Below are positions 42,553 to 53,867 of a stretch of DNA of 64,000 bases, piece after piece. Each line of letters starts with the position of its first letter. Positions within the stretch are counted from its first letter, which is position 1. Source of the DNA: Ypsolopha sequella (taxonomy: Eukaryota > Arthropoda > Insecta > Lepidoptera > Ypsolophidae); contig OW203991.1 in NCBI GenBank assembly GCA_934047225.1, forward strand, positions 4,030,001-4,094,000. Reading direction: 5' to 3'. The notes under the pieces were generated by a model. The model saw only the letters and a list, made by a program, of their open reading frames with translations, was not told where the DNA came from and searched no databases. A program made the position numbers and the translations under genes.

Positions 42553-43124
42553 CAGCGTTTCTTAACCTTTTTTGTCCACGGACCCCTTAGGAAATCAAGC
42601 ACAATTTTAAGGACCCCCTTAATAAAAACGCAGCAATTAATTTCGGAACATTTATTTTAGTTCTACAAATTACAAAAAATATATACTTTTTCATTATAAA
42701 ATACGTTAATAAGAAGGTTGGTGCTGCTTTTTTGCAACTAAATTTGTGGTATTTGGGTTTATATTACTACTGAGTTGTAGTCTAAAATCGGATTCCATTG
42801 TAAGTTAATTTTGTTTTTATAGTAGGTTTATTTTAAGCTTTGTAGTTGGTATATATTTTAAGTATTATTTATAATTTAGTATTCTTTATGTTATTTAAGT
42901 TTCTTGTTAATAAATTTATTTTCATTTTGCAAATAAAAACAAATGAAACAAAACTTTTAATCTATTTCTGTTTTTAGTATACACAGGAGCAGAGAATGCC
43001 TTTTCACAGGGGTATGTCTATGAGAAAAGCAGTAAATGTTTCAGTCCATAGATTAGGCTGAGGACCCCCATACATATGCTCGGAGACCCCCAAGGGTCCG
43101 CGGACCACAGGTTAAGAAACGCTG
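42553..43124. mobile_element. hAT non-autonomous element with 8-bp TSD
   Basis: 572 bp. Ends CAGCGTTTCTTAACCTTTTT and its inverse AGGTTAAGAAACGCTG, plus subterminal GTCCACGGACCCCTTAGG and GGGTCCGCGGACCAC. Exact 8-bp duplication CGCTAAGT. CAGnGTTTCTTAACC ends with an 8-bp TSD are typical of hAT elements. The interior is AT-rich and non-coding. Confidence 0.92.
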
Positions 43125-43504
43125 CGCTAAGTGATGCTATAGGGGCGCTCATTTCTAGAAGTGCACTTTCTAACTGTACCTAACATATTTCAGACAATGG
43201 AGGAACAAGATCATTCTAAACTAAACTTTATAATAAGGGAGTAGGGGTGAATGCTTATTTTATAAGTAGACTGCTAGTGTTTGTTTAGGAAAACCGCATA
43301 AAATATTGATCATATCATGCAGCTTTATATCACATAAATTATAGCACAAATTACTCATTTGAGTTACAGTTAAATATGTATGCAGCAGTCCAAGTCCAAT
43401 ACGTCTCGGGTAATGTTACAACTTACAATAATGGGTGAAACTAGGTTTATCCGGGTAAACTTAGAAACACACTATTTATCCATAATGTATAAAAGAATAC
43501 TCTG

Positions 43505-43536
43505 ACTGAATGACTGACTGACTGACTGACTGACTA
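43505..43536. repeat. (GACT)n microsatellite
   Basis: GAATGACTGACTGACTGACT and further units. Confidence 0.95.
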
Positions 43537-43746
43537 TATGACATTATTTTACTCATACACCTACCGCGTAATTCTTATTTGTATCAACTTCAAGCAAATG
43601 CATGCGAAATTCAACGCGTGCAAAAGAGATGGCATGTTAGGCGGGCGTCGTCGCACTCACGTCAAATTTCAATCTCAAGTTGATGTTGATGAAAATCAGA
43701 ATTACGCGGTAGACCCGCTGATCGGTTTCGAAATTCAATTTATTAT

Positions 43747-43902
43747 TAAGGTGCTATGGAAAAAAAACATCGACACTTTTATAACTTGCATATATACCTA
43801 CTTCAGTAAATAATGTATTATTTTGTATATTGTTGACAGAATTATTTGTACGCAAGATGTTGAACAATAGACGTCTTTCTGGGCTGTATTGTCTATGGAC
43901 GG
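43747..43902. repeat. Family C variant fragment joined to repeat L
   Basis: AAGGTGCTATGGAAAAAAAA, CATCGACACTTTTATAACTT and ACTTCAGTAAATAATGTATT match 61743-61815. Then TTGTACGCAAGATGTTGAAC and AGACGTCTTTCTGGG match 10333-10404. Confidence 0.65.
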
Positions 43903-43986
43903 GAATGACGGTGTACGTAAAAACCCTTACAGGTTTCTTATACACCTTATTATTCTAACATGTTATGTTATAATCAAATAAATAAA

Positions 43987-44030
43987 TAACACCTCTGACA
44001 CCCGCTCGGAGATTCATGTCATGACGATAT
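43987..44030 (+). repeat. Family E 3' tip
   Basis: ACACCTCTGACACCCGCTCG and GATTCATGTCATGACGATAT. Confidence 0.6.
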
Positions 44031-44682
44031 ATTTACATTTATTTTTTATTTATTTATTTCTTCTTTCAACTAGGTATATACTTATATGTGTACATACATA
44101 GTAAATGTTAGCGTTTTTAGGTACCTAGGTATAGCACATGTACCTAACTATGTAGACATCTACATACTTACGTAGCAGTGAATGGTGGTGAGGACAGAGA
44201 TCAAAGACTCAGCCGCCCACTGGCTAGGGCGGGCGGGGACTATTCTCAGAGTCATTTACTTTCCTATGTCTTTTTATAATTGATTATCAACATAATTACT
44301 GTTCATATTTTATAATAAATTAATAAATAAATATATATATAATATAATAAATAAATAATAATATAATTAATCATTGTTATATTTTCTGATTTGAATTGAT
44401 TATCAACATAATTGTATTATATATCAACATAATTGATTGGGCAAATATAAAAGGCGTTACTTCAAAACAATTTTCTATTTCATTTATCAAATGAAAATTT
44501 AAAAATTTCAATTATAATTTGGAATTCTCTTACACCACTGAAAAGGCCAAACTGCCAACTAATAAAATGATGTTTTTTTAAGAATTAATTCTCCGTTTTG
44601 GTTATTTGTTGCCAGAAAGAAAATCTTGGTAGTGTTTTGATATACAAATAAATAATGTTTTGTAATCTTTATTTATTTATTT
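44031..44682. other. No recognised gene
   Basis: AT-rich tracts (44320-44380) and unassigned DNA. Confidence 0.35.
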
Positions 44683-44945
44683 ATTTAGGAACACCAACAA
44701 GAAATACAATAAACTTACTTAAATGGAATAATCTTAAAATGTATACAGCTATTTGTTTTCTTAATTAAAGACATCCACCTCATGCACCATTGAAGACAAT
44801 TATGAACAATTCTTATACTAATAGGAGCATTTACTACTCGTATATTATATAAAATGTGAAATTAAAACTAGGTTAACAAATTCTGTGCGAAGATTTTTTT
44901 AAATAACAGTGTAGGTACCTACTTATTTTATGCTTTGAATATTAT
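44683..44945 (-). mobile_element. LINE 3' UTR (same family as 58823-59500)
   Basis: (TTTA)n, GGAACACCAACAAGAAATAC, AAACTTACTTAAATGGAATA, and TTCTGTGCGAAGATTTTTTT plus GTAGGTACCTACTTATTTTA. All recur at 58835-58960, where an internal 140-bp block is absent. Read on the minus strand it is a non-coding tail. Confidence 0.75.
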
Positions 44946-45387
44946 TAAATATTATTAGAGATACTATTACAAGATAGAAAAATCAATCAGAAACAAATTC
45001 TCTAAGAAAAATAAGTCTCAGACGGATCTCAAACCCGTATCTCTGTCTATCGCAGGAAAGCGACTTGTGCAGTTTGCACATCGAGATTTCAAAATGAGAT
45101 TTTTTTCAAACTTAATAATCAGAACAGTATTCAGAATAGCCCTCTTGGCGGGGACACAGAGAATATTAGATATCTCAGTGACCTGTAATGCAGCCGCCAT
45201 ATTTGCTCTGCAGCGAAGAATTAGCCGCCCGCTTGATGGGGCCGCTTTTAACCATAATTTATTCTTCATTGTTTGAAGAATCTAGCAATACTACATACTA
45301 AAAAATATATACTTCTGTCAAGAATATAATGCACACTCTTATCGTAACAGAATCTTTCAGAAGTCATTCAAATATTCAGAAATAAAA
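44946..45387. other. No recognised gene
   Basis: 45018-45276 is open on both strands (83 and 69 codons) but shows no domain. Unassigned. Confidence 0.3.
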
Positions 45388-45610
45388 AAACAAAGATGGC
45401 TCAAAGAAACCAAAAAATGGCTCTAAAAAAACCAGAGATGGCTCTAAAAAACCAAAGATGGCTCTGAATAACCAAAGATGGCTCTAAAATAGCAAAGATG
45501 GCTCTAATAAACCAAAAATGGCTCTAAAAAACCAAATATCGCTCTAAAAAACCAAAGATGGCTCTAAGAAACCAAAAATGGCTCTAGAAAACAAAAACTG
45601 GGTCTAAAAG
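45388..45610. repeat. Minisatellite, about 20-bp unit, 11 copies
   Basis: Units of AAAGATGGCTCTAAAAAACC with many point changes and 1-2 base length shifts. Older than the other two minisatellites, judging from the divergence. Confidence 0.95.
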
Positions 45611-46490
45611 TTTTCATGTCGAAAGATTATTTGAGCAAAAACCCTTACATATTAAATAAAAATCTGTATAAATTTTATTTAACACAGACGAACAGCGGCC
45701 CAAATTTTTTTTATGGTTGATTGGATTGGACGTGTGTAATAAAATAAAAAAATGTTATAATTAAGTATACATTTAAAGGAGGAAATTTCAAAAGTTTTTT
45801 TTTACATTCAAAAAGGTAATTTATTTCCTTTTTTTTACATACCTAAACTATTTACTGATTATCTATAGGTTGTACACTAACAAGAACCACCAGACCGATG
45901 CAATCAGGTGAAAAAACTAAACGAAACCAAATGCACGTAAGTCGATTGTGAGATTGCGAACGGTACTGATGCGGAGTGACGCGTCGAATGCGAGAGCGGT
46001 AAGAAGCGCGGGGGTCGGGAGGGGAGCAGGCATTCCGCTCGAGTTTCAAGTTAACTCTTGCGGGTTGTAAGTATATCTAGAGTTGTAATTCGTAACCAGG
46101 TCCATAGATTTTACGTTAAGAGGAGGCCTTTCTTTTTCAACACTTTTTGAAAGATTATACTGAATCTACTACAGACGCAATCAATATGAAACTAATATAC
46201 ATGTTTTTTTAAAACTTTATATTAACGTTGTAAGTAGCGTTACCTAATTGGAAAACTTTCGCTCGATAGATTTAATTTTTGAAAATAGTCTCTTTTTGAG
46301 TGCTTTTTTGGTTTTGTGTTTAATCCATTTGATTTTTTTGTGTCATTTTTTACTATCAATACGAAAATCTTGTTTATTAACCAATGTAAGTTGAAAAATG
46401 ACTTAAATGCAATATTGTAATTTAAGTCGATTTTAATCTTAAAATTAGAATCGTTTTGAATCGTTTCGCGCCATTAGCCCGTTAATCTTG
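45611..46490. other. No recognised gene; GC-richer patch
   Basis: 45950-46060 is GC-rich (GCGGAGTGACGCGTCGAATG, CGGGAGGGGAGCAGGC) in an AT-rich context. No ORF with a motif. Confidence 0.3.
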
Positions 46491-46492
46491 TC

Positions 46493-46557
46493 GCGAACCC
46501 CTGCGATCAACTGGTGAACCCCTAGGGGTTCGCGTACCCCACTTTGAGAAACCCTGG
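46493..46557. mobile_element. Right terminus of a hAT-like element
   Basis: GAACCCCTAGGGGTTCGCGT then CCCCACTTTGAGAAACCCTG. The inverse, CAGGGTTTCTCAAAGTGGGG, is a classical hAT-type end. The matching left end was not found. Confidence 0.5.
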
Positions 46558-46927
46558 TCTAAGAAATCGAAACCATTAATTAGGGTTCGTTTCAAAATAT
46601 AAACATTATTAGAAACCCTTATAGTAAAGATTTAGTGTATAATTTAACTGAAATTTGACGTAAGTGCCAAATTAAGTAAGCCTTCCGGAACTAAATTTTT
46701 TTTTTAAAGGACCCTGTGCAAATTTGACATTATATGTAAAACATAAATTTCCTTTGATTTGAAACATAATGTTTCTTGGACTTGATTCTTGCTAAAATTC
46801 GATTCTCAGCCAAGGTAAGTAATTTTTCAAAAAGTTTTGATTTCAGTTTTCATTTTCTTCAAAAATGACGAGGGTTCTTTGAGATAATTTATCTTTTTCT
46901 TATAGTTTCAATAAAGGCTAAAGTTAA

Positions 46928-47345
46928 CAACAGTGCCTTCCAGTGATGACGTACGGCCCTGAGACGTGGTCTCTTACCAAAGGCTTGATCCGCCGATTTA
47001 AGGTCGCTCAACGAGCTATGGAGCGGGCTATGCTTGGGATATCGTCAGAGATCGAAGGTGACCGATATAGCCTGCCGATTCAGTAAGTTGAAGTGGCAGT
47101 GGACTGGCCATATTTGTCACCGACGTGATAACCGTTGGGGCCGTAAGGCATTGGAATGGAGACCACGTACAGCAAAGCGCAGCGTAGGCCGCCCTCGTGC
47201 CCGCTGGTCTGACGATCTGAAGGACGTCGCGGGTGGCGGCTGTATGAGGATGACTGAGGACCGCCAAGAGTGGCGTAATATGGGGGAGGCCTATGTCCAG
47301 CAGTGGACGAATACGGGCTGATGGATGGATGGATGGATGGATTAT
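46928..47345 (+). pseudogene. RTE LINE C-terminus with frameshift
   Basis: Reads LPVMTYGPETWSL and AQRAMERAMLGIS in one frame, then, after a shift near 47045, SKVTDIACRFSKLKWQWTGH, GRKALEWRPRTAKRSVGRP, ARWSDDLKDVAGG and RQEWRNMGEAYVQQWTN in another, ending in (GGAT)n at 47324-47341. This is the standard C-terminal half of insect RTE elements. The 5' RT core is missing. One of three RTE relics here; 23580-23863 is the closest relative. Confidence 0.9.
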
Positions 47346-48250
47346 AGTTTCAATAAGATAATACTATACTATTTTGATACTGCCACATCTCAAAGCGCTA
47401 CCTATTCGTTTTATATTGTCATCTTATGATCTACGTAGCAGCGAAGTACCTTCATGAACGCATGTAGACAGTCAAAATTAATTTTTGGTTACCAATTTAA
47501 TGTTGTATATACCCAGGAAATACGGTGCATACCACCAAGCAGCCTCTAATAAATTCTTGGACATCAGTTTTCCAAGTATCACCTCACATGTAGCTTTTCC
47601 CAGAAAATGTCGTCAGAAAACCGTGTCTCACGTAAATAGACTTCGTTTTTTTTCCGTAAAAGCTCAGAGTTCTTGTTGAGTCGAGATCGGTTCGCACGAA
47701 GGTGCTAACTATGGTGACATTTCAACGAAATACCGAGATTATAGGTTTACAACATTCGTATGTACATACCGTGTTATGTCTTCAGACAGGCATGCCTTTT
47801 TTTTTTCGAAATATTTTAACGGCTCTGGATTCTCGTCTTTTTGAGCCCGTATTTTTTTTTCCCATATCACTTTCACGTCAGTCTTATCAAAATTTATTTA
47901 CAGTATTAATAATAAATTTGTACAGGGGCGTTAAGTTTTTTGGATCAGCCAAAAGATCTTATAGGTGGCGTGTCATTGTTGCCGAGGAACTTAGAAGTTC
48001 CTTGGTTGTAGCAGATTCACTGATATCTTCGAACTCTGTCACAAGAATTAGTCTGTGAATGCCAAACTGTTGGCTATACTATGTGGTTCAAGTCAGCGTT
48101 TTCCTCATAGCAGTAAATGCATTTGAAGTCTTCAATCAGTTTAACGTCAGGGCCACAGCTTCAGTCTTCTGGAGGCGCTTTTTGCTGCGCTTCCTGGCGG
48201 TTTTTGCGACGGGCTTTGCCCTGCCACGACACCCACCTTCAACCGCAATA
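47346..48250. other. No recognised gene
   Basis: TTAACGGCTCTGGATTC and TTTGAGCCCGTAT at 47818-47855 may be a worn family D scrap. Open frames up to 118 codons have no motif. Confidence 0.3.
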
Positions 48251-48436
48251 TTTTATTAGGTGTGTTTCAACAATATCTAGAGATTTTATATTTGAAATTG
48301 TGCTAGCTATTTTAGTTTTTTTATAAAAATTATAAAACTAACATTTTTCGCTTTCGCCCTGAATCCGCCCCTCTCGCACTGAGCGTGTTTTCGCTTGGAG
48401 TGACAGTGACAAAAATAAAATTCGCATAGCCTCTTA
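48251..48436 (-). mobile_element. Family C MITE, partial
   Basis: GTGTGTTTCAACAATATCTA, ATTTTTCGCTTTCGCCCTGA, GCCCCTCTCGCACTGAGCGT and GCTTGGAGTGACAGTGACAA. Matches the second half of 54597-55020. Confidence 0.85.
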
Positions 48437-48792
48437 AATTTGACGTATATACGTCATATCTATTTACAGTATGTATTTTCAACAACAAATTTAAAGTTCC
48501 ACGAAATGATGTAACCTCCCCACAACTACATAGGTATGATTGGTCCGCCATGAAGCCTGTGGTCTCGCCAATAGCCGTCCACTGCTAATATTTGCGTAAG
48601 AGAGACAACGACGGCTTTTTGAGAATTTCGAATGAAGGTCCGAATGTTTGTCAGTTTGTTTGTCCTCGACCCGTACTGTACAGGGTTTACTGTAGAGATA
48701 TCACTTGGAAGAAGCAGCATTCAAATTACATCTTGACGCAACACAATGAATCTGCCTCTGTTTTTGCCTACTTTGATTTGGAGACGATGTAG

Positions 48793-48960
48793 ATTTTAGG
48801 GTACCGTACACGAAGGGTGCCAAGCGGGATCCTAATACTAAGCCTCCACTGTCTGTCTGTCTGTCTGTCACAGGGGTCTGCAGCTTCAGCAGTTATAGGT
48901 AGCCGTTGAAATTTTCACACAATAAGTGTTACTGTGGTTTCTACTTGATAGTAAAATAGT
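48793..48960 (+). mobile_element. Family H repeat, 5' part
   Basis: TTAGGGTACCGTACACGAAG, ACTAAGCCTCCACTGTCTGT and GTTGAAATTTTCACACAATA. The 3' half is missing. Confidence 0.75.
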
Positions 48961-48978
48961 AAATAAAAAAATATATAT

Positions 48979-49286
48979 ACAGGGTGGAAAAAATGTAAGG
49001 GCCTTGGAGGGGAACTACCTTAAATCCTTTAGTAAGACCAAATGTTTATTAGACAAATTTTATCCTGAACAACAATCCTACCGATTTGTATAATAAAATA
49101 GCGAGGTTTTATTGTTTAAATTTTTAGCTGGTTCGATTCCCGGGTGAGACAAGCGAATTTTAGAAGATCTTTGAATGCAATTTTGTTTCTGTTAAAAAAT
49201 AAAGGAATGTTTCCTTTCAGTAAAATGAGCTAACTAAAGGATTTAAGGTAGTTCCCTCCAGGGCCCTTACACGTTTCCACCCAATG
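48979..49286. mobile_element. Family P deletion derivative
   Basis: The left end keeps only about 55 bp (ACAGGGTGGAAAAAATGTAA to AAATCCTTTAGTAAG). It then jumps to ACCAAATGTTTATTAGACAA and the whole right arm to GGGCCCTTACACG. The middle and most of the left arm of the 38932-39965 layout are gone. Confidence 0.85.
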
Positions 49287-49546
49287 TATAAGCCCAAGGG
49301 TTTTAATAGGGTTCCGTAGGTATTCAGCGGGAGCCGCGAATCGTTTTTCAGGTGCTATCATTTAAGCGGCTTGTTTGTGTCACCTTAATATTGCTATGAC
49401 ATTTATATTGTTGTAATTTTGTAAAGACTAGTATTATCACTTGTTTTCGGCTTTTGTGCGACTAAAATCCATGCAGTTTAAATTTTCGATGACGTGACAT
49501 TTTGAAAATGAATAGTATGCTAGGGTTGCCAAACGAAGCGTATATT

Positions 49547-50187
49547 AGAGGCTATGCGAATTTTATTTTTGTCACTGTCACTTCAAGCGAAAAATCGCGC
49601 AGTGCGAGAGGGGCGGGTTCAGGGCGAAAGGGAAAAAAGTTGGATTTATAATTTTATTGAAAAAACTAAATTAGCTAGCAAAATTTCAAATATCAAATCT
49701 CTAGATATTGTTGAAACACACCTAATAAAATATGTTTGAGTTCTGTATTTGGTTCCTATTCGTCAAACGAAGAGAAAAAGTGTGTTTGAAGACCTCATTT
49801 CAACAATTATTTTTATCGAATAAAATTTATCCAAATATGTTTTCCAATTTCAAAACACTAGATTATATAGAATAAAATAATACTTAAATAACAATCAAAC
49901 ACTTAAAAATCTACCTACAAAATAAAACTTACCTAAAACAAAACCTATACCTTATAAAAATAAACTAAACTAAATAAAAAATCCTATCTAGGTCGCCACC
50001 GTCATGTGGAAGGGTACCTAGAAGGCTGGCAGCGTTTCCTCTTTGAATGGCCAGACTGATTCTCTGGCCAAGATATAGATATATTATATAGTCAAAATGA
50101 ATATACCAGAAATTTATTAAAATTTTCCGTGTATTTCATGAAATACACAGAAAAAAAACACCCGTATTTTTTTCGCATATCGCCTTA
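49547..50187 (+). mobile_element. Family C MITE, split by a LINE tail
   Basis: GGCTATGCGAATTTTATTTT to CCCTAGATTATATAG-like sequence at 49870, then after the insert GTCAAAATGAATATACCAGA to TTCGCATATCGCCTTAA. The most complete family C sequence once 49871-50091 is set aside. Confidence 0.85.
49871..50082 (-). mobile_element. 3' end of the endonuclease-type LINE (copy 3)
   Basis: The minus strand reads LGQRISLAIQRGNAASLLGT, LPHDGGDLDRIFYLV and a stop, then an AT-rich UTR. Flanked by an exact 9-bp duplication ATTATATAG (49862-49870 and 50083-50091). A 212-bp, strongly 5'-truncated LINE insertion. Confidence 0.85.
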
Positions 50188-50602
50188 ATTGATTGGCAGA
50201 ACAATATGTACGATGAACAGTCACAGAAGAAATAACAGTACTAAAGAGGATCCACTATTCAAATAAACTTAAATGAAAAGCTACTTTAGTTCCTCGGTCA
50301 TAAAGAGCAATTTAGATCACACAGCGCTACGTGACTACCCTTGAAGGCCTCTCTCCTCTTCTCTTTCTATCTCGTAAGGATATCCCTTCTTTACCCACCA
50401 AATGGTTCGCGCCAGGGCGGGCCGCCGATGTTTTTGGCTTGGTGGCAGGGTTCGAAATGATAATGATCATTGATAGGTATCAAGATAAATATAGGATGAT
50501 AATTGTCTTTGATAAGTATGATCGATATTTTAGTCACGAAATTATGAACAAAAAATTAATAAAAGTTTACCTAGATTATAAAATCTACTTGCTTCTAGCG
50601 TA

Positions 50603-51421
50603 AATGCTGATATGTTTCCTTCCCAGAATTTCCTTTCCTTTAAAACTCAAATCTCCCTTGCACAATCTCTTCTTCTTCCCTTGATCGATTATGCCGATGT
50701 CAGTTTTCTTGATGCCAATGAAGAGTTGCTAAATAAGCTTGAGCGCCTTCAAAATCTGGCTATTCGATTCATCTATGGCTTATTCGATTCGACCATGTAT
50801 CCTGTTTTCGCAAAGAGCTTAAATGGCTCCCTATCCGTCAGCGTCGCCATTTTCACATCCTTACCCAGCTTTACAGCATTCTCAGTAATCCTCGCTTCCC
50901 TTCTTATCTTCGTGAACGATTTGAACTTTTGTTGTCTTCTAGGGACAAGCCGGCTCGTGCACGTACTGTCTCTCTTCTCAAAACTCCTGTGCACAAATCG
51001 TGTGCATTGGGCCAGTCCTTCACCGTCATGGCCATAAGATTATGAAATTCGCTTCCCCATAATATCAGAGACTGTCCTACACTCGGTATTTTTAAAAACA
51101 GAGTGAACTCCATGAGTATCTGTAGATAGTACAATATTTATTTTAACTATTGTTATGTTTTTTTATTTTATTTTTTGTAAATATTTTGTATATAAGTAAA
51201 TATGTTTATTGTTTAAATAGTTACTTCATTATTATTTATGTAGGTATATTGTTATAATATTAACATATTAAGTGTACACGTATGTATGTCTAATTTTTAT
51301 TATGACTTCTCTTTTTCAATCCGGGTTTGCTGGAAGAAATCTCTTTTTACATGATATATCTAAGTACTTTGTAAAAATGATGTTTCTTTTGTGTGCAATA
51401 AAGAATATGAATATGAATATA
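50603..51421 (+). pseudogene. CR1/Jockey-group LINE, thumb and C-terminus
   Basis: Reads SLLLPLIDYADVSFLD and LLNKLERLQNLAIRFIYGL in the first frame. It shifts near 50790 and continues RKELKWLPIRQRR, ILTQLYSILSNPRFPSYLRE and DKPARARTVSLLKTPVHKSC, then RL-stop-NSLPHNIRDCPTLGIFKNR. The stop (TGA, 51043-51045) replaces the W of the LWNSLP motif. After a long AT-rich UTR the copy ends with (GAATAT)n at 51404-51421. Dead by one frameshift and one nonsense change; 5'-truncated. Confidence 0.85.
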
Positions 51422-52086
51422 TGTAATACCAGTTAAAAAAGGATTGCTAGGTTTATATCTGTTTGATAAGTATCGGATATTTTTCTGAAAATTATCATAA
51501 AAATTATCAAGGGGTATATTTATCTTTATAATTTCACACCCTGCTTGGTGGCTTCGACCAAAATAAAATGAATGGACGAGCCTTGTCTTTACAATTTGCT
51601 CACTCATAACGAGTCTAAGCAATTGGATATATACTATACTTCAATACTTAATTGTAAGTCTTTATTTTGCTTTTTGCACTTTGGAAATGCACAAGAAGGC
51701 ATTTTTTCGTCAGTTATTTGGATGGCATGTAATAATAAGCGTACGTGTCACTCTTCTAACAGACAGAGACAGAGATGAAGTGAGAGCCGGCGCTCACTTT
51801 ACAAGCTTCAAAAATCTTTACGCTATGGCCCGTCCATTTATTTTATTTTGGTCGAAGCTTGGTGGAGTGGAACACGCCTGGTACAGTTTACAGACAGCTT
51901 TGTGTCACCAGTGGAATTGCTCTAGTTTGTATGTCGTGTTGGCCTGGGGCTCGGAGGTGTAATCACCTGTTCCGTTCAGATTTATTGCTGGAAAATGATA
52001 CACCATGAAAAACAGTATTCTTGCGTTTTCGAGATGTAGGTTGTTCGAAGACTGTACTTTTCCTACGGATTCGTTGTAATCACTTT
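51422..52086. other. No recognised gene
   Basis: 51470-51550 has TTATCATAAAAATTATCAAG and CACCCTGCTTGGTGGCTTCG, which partly mirror 50430-50490 (GGCTTGGTGGCAGGGTTCGA). The CR1-group LINE may have landed in an inverted-repeat element. Confidence 0.3.
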
Positions 52087-52180
52087 TAGGGTTCGTACCC
52101 GAAACGGGACCCTATTACTAAGCCTCCAAAACAGTTTCCGTACCACCATACAATACGGGTGGAACCCTAAAAACATGGTA
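52087..52180. mobile_element. Family H miniature derivative
   Basis: TTAGGGTTCGTACCCGAAAC, GGGACCCTATTACTAAGCCT and then directly GGTGGAACCCTAAAAA: both ends without the middle. More family H text follows at 52225-52252. Confidence 0.65.
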
Positions 52181-52639
52181 AACTACAACAAAATAAATGT
52201 CATAGCAACATTAGGCGAAACAAACGTGGTTCCCGCTGAGTACGGAACCCTTAACCTTTTTCCGGAGATAAGGGAGGAGGCTAATAACGGTAAAAAAAAT
52301 TGTTCTAGTTTCTTATAGTTTTTGGTTTATTGTTTTGTTTTTTGGGTTGCTTTTGTTTTAATTTTTATTACTTGCCGTAATATAGTACGTATTATGGGAA
52401 AATTTCAACTGGCTACCTATAAAGAATGTTGATGGGGGCTGCCGCGGTTCTGTAGTGCATCGACAATGTTTGCGGAGGCGCACACCGATGACTTTTTTGT
52501 GATCATGCGCAAACGGATTGTGTCGATTATACGCAGAACCAGCAACAGCGACATCCTGAGGACATTTTCTAGTAAATTTGACAATCCTATGTTGAAGCAT
52601 TGGATTGTAAACCTTCGCTTACCTAATAAAAAAATATAA

Positions 52640-52775
52640 TTAATTAATTGTAAATAATCTTATCCTAATTTTTTCATTTTTTTTTATTTTTTATTTTTGT
52701 TATTCAAAATGTGTATTTTTAATGTATTTTCATGAGTCTTCGTAACCTTAATAAAGAACTATTTTATTTTATTTC
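52640..52775 (+). mobile_element. LINE 3' end with (TTTTA)n tail
   Basis: AATAATCTTATCCTAATTTT to CCTTAATAAAGAACTATTTT and ATTTTATTTC. Non-coding. Confidence 0.45.
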
Positions 52776-52789
52776 TTTGAAGCTGTAGA

Positions 52790-52873
52790 CCCCTGTGACA
52801 GAAAAACGGACGGACAGCGGAGGCTTAGTGATACGATCCCGTTTGGCACCCTTCGGGTACGGAACCCTAAAAA
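52790..52873 (-). mobile_element. Family H repeat fragment
   Basis: TGTAGACCCCTGTGACAGAA, GGACAGCGGAGGCTTAGTGA and CGGGTACGGAACCCTAAAAA, the inverse of the 5' part at 48793. Confidence 0.75.
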
Positions 52874-53284
52874 AACAGTTTCAATTTTATCACTACATTT
52901 ATAGACCAACGTTAATACAGACGTTGCATCGAAAAAGCAACGAAAACAGAACGTAAAAAGAAATCTTAGGACATACTTTACTGAACTAACTCGTAGTCGT
53001 ACGCTAAAACCCGATAGAAGCCCAGCGTCTTCAAAGAGCCTCTCTGAGAATCTTCAAGTCACAGAGTGTATGTAAAGTGGCCTCCCTTTGAGCCTGATTA
53101 GCATCACCTTATTAGTGCTCAAGTGGATTATCACCTCTTATTGCATGCAGGAGGCAAGTGGCAGGCAAAAGGAAGGCAAGCTGGACGTGTGAAAATTGCA
53201 GAAAGGTGGCAAAACTGTGAGTAATTTTTTCGAGTAATGGGGTCCACGATTGAAAGGAAGGACGTTGCTTTTGTTTTTAAGTGG

Positions 53285-53362
53285 TCTAGTGATTCGAGTA
53301 ACCGATAACTAACCTGGAGCTTGCGGGTTCAAATCACGGAAGGTCACATTTGTGATCGCTCC
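53285..53362 (+). mobile_element. tRNA-derived SINE head
   Basis: AGTGGTCTAGTGATTCGAGT resembles a tRNA D-arm region and GCGGGTTCAAATCACGGAAG a B-box/T-arm. It adjoins the left end of the foldback at 53363. Confidence 0.5.
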
Positions 53363-53851
53363 GCGTGCTTCGGCTTAGAGCGGTTTCGTAGCCGGATTGT
53401 GAAAAACCAGCCTTTATCTAATTAATCGAAACAGAACACTTAAATTCAAAATTCACGGAATAGTTATTAAACAAAACCTTATTAACTATGTATTGTGTAT
53501 GTTGCCATCGCAAAGTTTCCGTTGGTTTCTTTGTTTTCCTCTATGATTTCTGTTAATTAGAATTTCAAAATTTCTTAAATTCAAAATTTTTGAAATTCTA
53601 ATTTACAGAAACTATTTAAAATAAAAAAAATTGAAATTCTAATTTACAGAAACTTTTTAAATTCAAAACTTTTGAAATTCTAATTTGCAGAATCCAATGG
53701 AAACTTTGTGATGGCAACATACACAATACATAGGTAATAAAGTTTTGTTGAATAACTATTAAGTGAATTTTGAATTTAAGTGTTCTGTTTCGATTAATTA
53801 GAAAAAGGCGGGTTTTTCAAAATTCGGCTGCAAAACCGCTCTTAAGCTATG
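53363..53851. mobile_element. Foldback, about 210-bp arms
   Basis: Left: GCTTCGGCTTAGAGCGGTTT, TAATTAATCGAAACAGAACA and TATTGTGTATGTTGCCATCG. All are mirrored on the right to AAAACCGCTCTTAAGC. The centre (53545-53690) holds three diverged tandem copies of AATTCTAATTTACAGAAACT. Confidence 0.8.
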
Positions 53852-53867
53852 GGTCCAATAGGAATAC

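Noticed and set aside
45018..45276. Gene candidate open on both strands
   Set aside because: No motif, no recognisable splice structure, and similar length on both strands argues against coding.
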